Shown here: piece by piece, positions 56,291 to 64,000 of the stretch
How positions within the stretch are numbered: the first letter of the stretch is position 1
How the letters are laid out: each line of letters begins with the position of its first letter
Origin: Heterocephalus glaber
Taxonomy: Eukaryota; Chordata; Mammalia; Rodentia; Bathyergidae
Length of the DNA: 64,000 bases
Assembly: GCF_000247695.1 (NCBI RefSeq)
Contig: NW_004624732.1
Span: 19,299,808 to 19,363,807 of the forward strand
Direction of reading: 5' to 3'
Notes under the pieces: model-generated
Database searches by the model: none
Seen by the model: the letters and a program-made list of their open reading frames with translations, nothing else
What the model was told of the DNA's origin: nothing
Position numbers and translations under genes: made by a program

Positions 56291-59200
56291 TGAGCCATTT
56301 ACCTTTTAGTTAGGACATACTTTGACAACAGTATTGTCTAGGACATGTTTGTAGATCTATCTCTATGTATATTTACTTTCTATAAGTGGATCTAAAAATT
56401 TTAAAATGAAAGTAACAAGATCTAACTGAGCTTGTGGAGGTAGTTGTACCTCCCTTTTTTGTTTATGAAATTGTTCCTTTAGGGAAAGGTGAGAATGTCC
56501 AAAAATGGCTTGTCCTAGTTAGTTATCTAATAAACCTATGTCACAAGGACTTATAATGTGTCTAACTGACTTAGCTGTCCATCATAATTTCCTCTATAAA
56601 GAGCATCTCCCACTGTGGTTAGAGAATAAAGAGCATGGTTTCAATCCAAATACTTTAACCTGAGAAGGGTCAACGTAGGAAGAATGCAGTTAGGGGCTCT
56701 CTTCAGGGAGATAATTTAATTGGCATTAAATATAAATCATGTTGTAATTTAGCCCTTATAAACTCTCTTTATAAAGTCAATCTGGTGGGATTTGGCAAAA
56801 AATATCTACCACATTTGTTGTTTATTTTATCTATACAATAACTGGAGCTTGGCAGCTGATAGGCAAGAATAAACAAATTTTTTAAAGAAATTGAAGCATT
56901 ACAATCAAATTATAAGTACTAAAATAAAAAGCATATTGGCGAAAGAGCCATGTTTAGAAACTGTTTTTAAAGGACTAAAATAGTGATTTTAACTTGATGA
57001 CTCTTAGACCTTTTTACTAGTGGAGGTTACCTATAAGTGTAATATATTGTTATAATTTTTCTTTTCATTTTAGCTGTAAAAAGATTGTAAATTTAATAAT
57101 TTTTGAAAACAATTTTAGCTAAAAAATTTTAAAACTCTTGTTGAGGTCTATACATTTTACCATAGTTTTTTCTATTGACCCATAACAGTGGTGAGTCACC
57201 AGTGCAGTTGGAAACTGCCAGTAGGGGTCACCAATTGGAGTCTCTTTTTATATACAGCTTTATTACTATGGTCCTGACTTCATATATCTTTGGATTATAC
57301 TTTTCTACTTAGTGTTTAAGACCAAATTAAGGTGAAGCCTATAGTAATTTAAATTAACCTCTTGTTGTCTATCACAGTCAATTAAGTCTCCACAGACATT
57401 ACTTTGAAACTTGTATAAATCTTTTCAGCTTCTGTCAGTGTCAGCTATTGGAATATGTCATGTCCTTGCTTGATCATGTTGCTTTCTGTGAAAGCATGGG
57501 AGATTTTTTCCTGCAAGTAACACTCCTTTGGCACACTATTGATTTTCATCTTTTTGGTGACTAATAATCTCCCTGCTCAGGAGGTTGGGTGATTTACCAA
57601 AGTTGTAGGATCTTGTAGAAAATGTTATTCATGTTCTTGGTTGTTTGTAGACCTTGAAGTACCAGATCAAAAATATTGGCTGTCTTCTTATCCCAGTTAC
57701 CTTTCTAGCTCTGTTTTCTAAACTTTAGGTGTTGATCACCCAGAAGAGAAGATCAATAACATTAGCATTGCAATGGGAGTAGTGAACTTAATTATTATAA
57801 TTTTACCTGGATATCAAGCACTTTGAAATATAAAATATAGGTATTAATATCAATCATGGTTGTTCTACTAGGTGAATTCCTGTAAAATGTTAACAGAATA
57901 AAAAGCTCCAAATCAAGAGCTGCACATAATATTTTAGCATGACAATCATGATGACAGTATATTTATAACACACTTAAATGTCCATCTTAATATGAAATAG
58001 CCATTGTTACACACACTGACTCTCCTCCTAAAACACAAAAATTTCTCATCTAAATTGTTATCCTTTGATAGGATGTCACCTAAAGAAAATACATGAGTTA
58101 ATAAATGTACCTGTTATCATAAGTAGCTGGAGTATAAGAGAAAGGCAAATACCTGAATCAAAAGAAGGTTATTATCATAAACAACATATTAGAAAACTTG
58201 TATAGTCAGGAAGCATGAATTCATTTAGCACACCAGAAAATTAACAATAATAATTATAACAATTATATGTATGAAACTTTATGCCCTTTAATTTAGTTTG
58301 GTACCAAAATTCTTTTCAATAAAACTTTGGGTTTTGTCACAGAAAATTTAATCTTTTGAAGATAACCAATGTGAACATACCACTATAATATATTGAGAAT
58401 TTAGCCCTTTGAAGACAACCAGTGTAAATATATTGCAATAACATATTTAAGTAATATTCATTGATGTAAGTCTCTTATAAGGCTATGAAAACTATTGAGG
58501 TCAATTGGTTTTGAGTATGAAAACTATTGAAGTCTCACTAGTGAGCAAAGACTAGAAAATATTTCCATGTGGCTGCCCCTTTGTTCACCAAGGGAAGTCC
58601 CATTTATCAGTCTCCCCAAACCTAAGGGTCTTCATTACTTTGACAAAGCTTATTTGATAACATATAAAAACCAGATTGCTACATTATTTGTAACCAATTA
58701 AAGTTTTTGAGTGATTATATTAAAAATATATAATTATATATTATATATAACAATATGTATTGCATCAATATATAACAATATGTATTGCATCATTTTGATG
58801 TGTTAGAAACCTGGAAAAATGCATACCTTTAACTTTAATAATCTTTATCTATAAGCCAATGTAAATTACAGGCAACTATCTTTTAAAAAGCAATATTTTA
58901 AAGGCAAAAAAGGGAAAAACATTGTTGAGCTCAAACAAAATTCATGTACAATTGGACAGAAAAACAAACAAATAAGCTTATAAGACAATTTATAAAACTA
59001 GAATGGACTGAAATATATTTACTCTAATTGAATTATAATATCCTTATGTAATTTTTTAGGTTTATAATTGTAAATAAAACTAGTCAAAACTTTTGTTGGT
59101 CAGTTGATGGAGATATCTTGTAGGATTAGAATTACTTTATTCCTGTAAATGCAAACCTTTTATAAGAAACTTGAAACCAACAACCAAATATACATGTTTC

Positions 59201-59680
59201 CTTGATGAATCACTTTGGCACACCTTTTTAACCTACCTAGGCCTTCTGGTCTTGCATATCTCACTTTATCCTTCTAACAAAACAAACGTACAAAATCTAT
59301 TCATATCAAAAGTATATCTCTTTTACTTATAGCCTTCTTAATATTTATCCTCCATCTCGCTTACTATAAACCTTCTATAACAAACTTGTCTTCAGCTGTT
59401 AAAATTTTGAAGTGTCCCCCCTTTTTATCCTATTCTCAGATTGTTACATTTTAAAATTTGACTGGGTGCCAATAGAACAATAATGACCTTGAGTTCTTCA
59501 TCAACAAAATACAGAAAAGAGCAAGTTAACCCTATAATAACAATTCAAGAATTTGCAATGCACAAGAAATGTTTTAAACTTACCAATTAAATATCAACTC
59601 AAATTGAAAGAAAGATACATTTATCAATTAGCTAAAATGTGTAACTTGATTTATCTTGTAAAATCTCTTTATCTCTGCAA
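56291..59680. other. AT-rich DNA without gene
   Basis: Long run of stop-rich, AT-rich sequence with small local duplications: about 53 bases at 58345-58450 (AATTTAATCTTTTGAAGA against AATTTAGCCCTTTGAAGA), and TATGAAAACTATTGA twice at about 58484-58530. Confidence 0.65.
58743..58792. repeat. perfect 25-bp tandem duplication
   Basis: The unit beginning ATATATAACAATATGTATTG and ending CATCA occurs twice in a row (58743-58767 and 58768-58792) without mismatch, so a recent slippage or duplication event. Confidence 0.95.
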
Positions 59681-60711
59681 GAGCACAGTTGCAGTTTTTC
59701 TGGCTTTGTTTTCAATTCCAGACCTTTGCAGGTGGCATCAGGCTGGTAACACAGAGCTGGACTTGGGGCTCTTAAACCCAGGAGTGTTTTTTCTCCCTAT
59801 TTTGCTTCATGCTCTTCAGAGTTTTCCTTGCTGTTTTCAATCCATTGCTTATTTCCTCATTTCACTTCTTTCCAAGATGACTGCAAGCCCTGCTAGACCC
59901 TCTTTGAGTTTGACCACAACATCCCACCCACACTCTATGAGTCACTAATGCCAAGCAGTTCTCCTCATGCTTTTGCACCCACCACCTCTGCACCTGTGAC
60001 CTTAGCAACCCAAGTGGAGGGGGAGGCAGCTTGACCTCTTCCAGAAAGGAAGCACTGGGGTTTTCCAGTAATGATGTCACATTTTCTGAGAGAGGCAAGT
60101 CCACTGTGTGAAAGAGAACAGATTTGGGAAGCAGTTGTTCTGAAACTGATACTAAACAGTTCTGAGCAGAAGGTGGAGCAGCTCCCAGTCTTGGTTGTTC
60201 AGGCCACAAAATAGAGTGCACAAGGCTCCAAATTGTTAGGATCTCAGTTAAAGTCTCAAGGGAGATAACTTCTTTGTTGAGCTCTCTGGATATTATTTTT
60301 GACAGGCAATCTAACTTCCATATCTAAAGTTCTTGTTTGTGAAAAACAATGATTATATTTAACTGTCTTTTGCAGCACTTATTTCAAAACTGCAGGTCAG
60401 CTTGGGCCGAAAGTGTTTACTCTGTGTTTTAATCCCAGGTGACTATCTTTACTACTTTCTCACAACTGAACCCCCTAATTCTTTTTTCCAGAATTTTGTG
60501 CTTGTATTTAACCTTGATGTGAGGTGCACTGCATTGTTGATTTTTTCCTTTTTCTTTTTCTTCCTTTATATTCTGAGGAGCCTCACTGAGCAGGTGATTG
60601 CTTGTGGTTCGAGTGCCCATGATGAGCACCAATTCCCGGAGACTCCTGCTATAAATCTCTATTCCCCACCTGCCCAGTGTGTGATGCAGGCCTGAAAAAA
60701 AAAACACACTA
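59681..60711 (-). repeat. LTR-like region related to 55.6 kb (low confidence)
   Basis: GC-balanced DNA at about 59700-60240 followed by a segment (60620-60711) resembling 55575-55650: AGACTCCTGC.., TATTCCCCACCTG.CC, GGCCTGA followed by an A run and ACAC.CTAAGAG. The frames on both strands (59553-59948 plus, 59862-60221 minus, 60402-60695 plus) overlap and lack recognisable domains. The A run at 60696-60707 abuts the L1 that follows. Confidence 0.35.
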
Positions 60712-63700
60712 AGAGGCTATCATTCCTCCAGTGAGAGTGTTTGGCTCCTTTGTCAAAGATGAAGTGGCTGAGTATGTCTGAAATTGTTTCTGCATCTTTT
60801 AGTCTGTTCCACTGATCCCTGAGTCTGTTTCTTTGCTGCCACCATGCTGTTTTAATCAAAATAGCTTTGTAGTATAGTTTCAAATTGGGGAATGTGATAC
60901 CCCCTACCTTGTCTTTGTTACCTAGGATTGCTTTTGCAATTTCTGGGTCACTTCTTGTTCCAAATGAATTTTTGGATTGTTTTCTCAAGCTCTGTGAAGT
61001 ATGCTGTTGGAATTTCAATTGGGATTGCATGAAATCTATATAGCAGTTTTGGAAGTATGGCCATTTTCAGTATATTGATTCTTCCTACACAGGAGCAAGG
61101 GATGTCTTTCCATTTTCTGACATGCTATTTAATCTCTCTTTTCAGAGTGGTGTAGTTTTGAGAGTAGGGGTCTTTGATTTCTTTCATTAGGCTGATTGCT
61201 ATGTATTTCATTTTTTTGGATGCTATTGTGAAAGGAGTTGTTTATCCAGCTCCTCTCTCAGTGTTTGTTGTTAGTGTACAGGAAGGCTATTAATATTTGT
61301 GTGTTGACCTTGTATCCAGCTAATCCACTGAATTTAGTTATTAAGTGAAGACTTTTGGTGGAGTTTTTTGGGGTCTTCTATATATGATATCATGTCATCT
61401 GCAAATAATGACAATTATTCATCTTCATTTCCTATTCCTTTTATTTTTCTTCTCTAGTTGCTGTGGCTAGAATTATATTGAACAGAAGTGGTAACAGTGT
61501 ACATTCTTGTCTTGTTCCTGATTTTACCACGAAGAATTTCAATTTTGACCCTTTGGTATGATGTTGGCTCTTGGTTTTTCATAGATAGGTCTAATCAGGT
61601 TGAGCTAAAGACCATCTATTCAAATTTTCTGTAGGGTTTTTTACTATGAATGGGTGTTGGAATTTGTCAAATGCTTTTTCTGAATCTATTGAGATGATCT
61701 TTTTTTGTCTTTGGCTCTGTTAATATAGTATATTACATTTATTGATTTTTGTATGTTGATCCATCCCTGCATCCCTGGGATAAATCACACTTGATAAGGG
61801 TGTATGATCTTCCTGATGATCTTCTGAATTCTATTTGCCAGTATCTTATTGAGGATTTTTGCATCTATTGTTCATTAGTGACATTGGCCCATAGTTCTCT
61901 TTTTCAGTTGGGACTTTCTCTGCTTTGGGGATCAAGGTGATTCTTTAGTCCAGGAATTCATTTGAGAGTATTGCTTCCTTTTCAATTTCATTGAAGAGAT
62001 TATACAGTAGTGGCAATAGTTCTTCTCTAAATGTCATGTATAATTCAGCAGTGAAGCCATCAGGAACTGGACTTTTCTTTGTTGGTAAATTTTAATTACA
62101 TTTTCAATTTATTTGACTGATATTTAGTTGTTTAGAATTTTTAGTTCTTCTTTATTCAAGTTTGGTAATTCATGTATATCTGGAAACCTATTTCTTCTCT
62201 GTTTTGGATCTTACTGGCATATAGGTTCTCAAAGTAGGTATTGAAGATCCCCTGATTCTAAGCTGAGTCTGTTGTAGTTTTACCCTTTTCATTCCTAAAT
62301 TCATGGCTTTGGGCTTTTTCTTTCCCTTTTTTTTTTCCTTGCATCGGGAACTGAAATCAGGATTTTGAGTTTATGAGACAGTCTCAGTACCAATGCGCTA
62401 AAGTCCTAGCCCTTCTTTCCTTTTTTTTGGACAAGGTTGGGTAATGGTTTGTCAATTTTGTGTGTTTTTTCAACTAGCCAACTCTGCTTCATTGATGTTT
62501 TTGGTATCATTCTCTTAGTTTCCATTGCATTGATTTTTGCTTTGATCTTTATAATTTCCTCCCTCATACAAGCTTTGGGTTTGTCTTGTTCTTCTTTTTC
62601 TAGAGGCTGGGGATTCACCATCTGGTTGTTTATTTGAGCTCACACTGTCTTCCTAATATGGGTATTCACTCCTAGAAATTTCCCTCATAAGACTGCTTTC
62701 ATTGTGTTCCATAAATTCTGATACATTTTATTGGCATTTTCATTTAATTGTAAAAACTAATTTTTAAAAATTTCTTCTGTAACCCATTGGTTGTTCAGGA
62801 GTATGCTGTTCTATTTTTATGTGTTTATAAAGTGTTCATTGTTTCTTTTGCTATTCATCTCCAATTTCTTTGCACTATGATTTGATAATGCACAGGGCAT
62901 AACTTTAATTCATTTGCATTTACTTAAACATGTGCTATGAGCAAATATGTGGTCTACTTTGGAGAATGACCATTGTGGAGCTGAAAAGAATGTGTATTTT
63001 GATTTTGTTGGTTGGAACACTCTATATACATCTATTAAATCCATTTGTTCAAGAGTTTGGTTGTGTTCTAATATTTCACTGTTTATTTTTTGTCTAGTTG
63101 AACTGTCTATCTGTGGGCTATTGAGGTCCCTCACTACTATAGTATTAGTCCTTATTTGATTTTTCATGCCCATTAGTATGTTTTATATAATTGGGTGCAC
63201 TAGTATTTGGTGTATATATATTTGTGGTTGTCATGTCTTCCCTTGGATTGTTCCCTTTACAAGGTTGTACTGGCCTTCTTTGTCTCTCTTAATTAGTTTT
63301 AGTTTGAAATCCATTTTATTTGCAAATAGGACAGCTCCTTCTTCTTCTTTTTGGGGTGGGGATTTCCTGTCACGTGGAGTATTGTTTTCCACCCTTTAAC
63401 TTTCAGTCTATGAGTTTTTGAAATAAGTGTGTTTCTTGTATTCAGAATATTGTTGGATCTTGCTTCTTGATCCATTCTGCCTGTCTTATTTCTTTTGATA
63501 GGTAAATTGAGACCATTAAAATTGATGGTTTATATATATATATGTATATTGACTTATTCTTTTCATAATCTCTCCTGTTTTAGGAGTTTCCTCTCTTTGC
63601 ATTTAATTTCTTTTCTTCCCTGATGTATTCATTTTGCTGTGCTTTGTGAGTTTGTGGCCCTCTTTGTCTTTTCCTAGGATATTGTTTAAAATTTTTGGAG

Positions 63701-63897
63701 TGCTGATTTGGTATTCAGGAAGTTCCTGACATTTCATGAAAATATCTTGTTTCTCCATTAATTTTGAAAGATAGTTTTGTTGGGTATATCAACCTGGGTT
63801 GCAGGTTCTTTTCTTTTAGGGCTTGCAATACTTTGCTCTAGGCTCTTCTTGATCTGAGTGTTTCTGTTGTGAAGTCTGCTGTAATTGTGGTGGGCTT
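60712..63897 (-). pseudogene. L1: ORF2 from C-terminal region to ORF1, inactivated
   Basis: Antisense L1 body without its 3' UTR. The minus frame 60659-61030 reads [59 protein letters not shown]. The RT box FADDMISY lies at about 61388-61410. The endonuclease reads DLNSPQIDSSTRQKIN, FQPTKSKYTFFSAPQWSFSKVDHIFAHSTCLSKCK (minus frame 62910-63173, written here in parts). The ORF1 C-terminus occupies about 63660-63890. Stops and frameshifts make it inactive. It is cut by the L1 end at 63898. Confidence 0.92.
62333..62412 (-). repeat. ID-family SINE inside the L1
   Basis: TTGCATCGGGAACTGAAATCAGG..CAATGCGCTAAAGTCCTAGCCC is a diverged antisense ID element. TTCTTTCC-plus-T-run words on both sides are the probable target duplication. 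More mutated than the other ID copies. Confidence 0.8.
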
Positions 63898-64000
63898 CAT
63901 TTTTTTTGGTATTAAATTATTTTATTGGTACATTGTAGGAATACAACACAATTACATTTCTCATTGGGAATTGTACCTTTACATAATGCATCTTGGTTCT
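63898..64000 (-). mobile_element. L1 3' end, continues past the window
   Basis: After a T run at about 63899-63908: ATTTTATTGGTACATTGTAGG, ACAACACAATTACATTTCTCATTGGG, CTTTACATAATGCATCTTGG, the same 3' tail as at 14.1, 23.7 and 32.4 kb. It lies within ORF1 of the previous L1, so it is a younger insertion in the same orientation. Confidence 0.93.

Noticed and set aside
59553..60221. 131-codon plus and 119-codon minus ORFs overlapping each other
   Set aside because: Opposite-strand overlap with no recognisable product. The region looks LTR-like.

Overview
This window looks like ordinary intergenic or intronic DNA of a rodent nuclear genome. It is AT-rich and CpG-poor, and it is packed with mammalian interspersed repeats. 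I found no intact host protein-coding gene, no functional RNA gene, no CRISPR array and no operon-like organisation. The SINEs are tRNA-Ala-derived ID-type elements (A box around TTTAGCTCAGTGG, B box around GAGTTCGAT, A-rich tails). Together with B1-ID composite SINEs they point to Rodentia. The unusual ends of the ID copies (CCCGAGTTTGATCC..GGTACC) and the L1 3' tail are compatible with a castorimorph such as a beaver or kangaroo rat, but the species cannot be fixed from sequence alone.

Layout. 1-1.2 kb: dead L1 ORF2 fragment, a 100-N assembly gap and an ID SINE. 1.4-5.0 kb: a MaLR-type LTR fragment, then a recognisable MaLR provirus (LTR-internal-LTR, minus strand) whose 5' LTR carries an ID SINE. 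5.1-7.9 kb: SINEs, microsatellites, older repeats and an unexplained 98-codon ORF. 8.0-13.2 kb: an L1 nest made of a twin-primed (5'-inverted) L1, a 3 kb 5'-truncated L1 and a second L1 tail. 14.1-15.5 kb: minus-strand 3'-end L1. 15.6-19.9 kb: old MIR and CR1/L2-like relics and otherwise unassigned DNA. 19.9-28.7 kb: a decayed gammaretrovirus-like endogenous retrovirus on the minus strand (gag-like, RT with a YVDD motif, connection/RNase H, integrase, candidate 3' LTR). It is interrupted by two twin-primed L1 insertions. 32.4-37.9 kb: nearly full-length minus-strand L1 (3' UTR, ORF2, ORF1, 5' UTR), inactive. 38-53.8 kb: mostly single-copy DNA with ID SINEs, a MIR pair, a Tigger-like DNA transposon and microsatellites. 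53.8-60.7 kb: two stretches of LTR-like DNA that share a segment, around quiet AT-rich DNA. 60.7-64 kb: another long minus-strand L1, cut by a younger L1 that runs off the window.

Nothing here acts as a cooperating gene system. The record is one of successive insertions. The ERV, MaLR, MIR, CR1 and Tigger relics are oldest. The L1 copies follow. The ID SINEs, which keep 11-17 bp target-site duplications, are the youngest layer. The clearest observations are three separate L1 twin-priming inversions and a ladder of datable nested insertions. No undescribed biological system was found.
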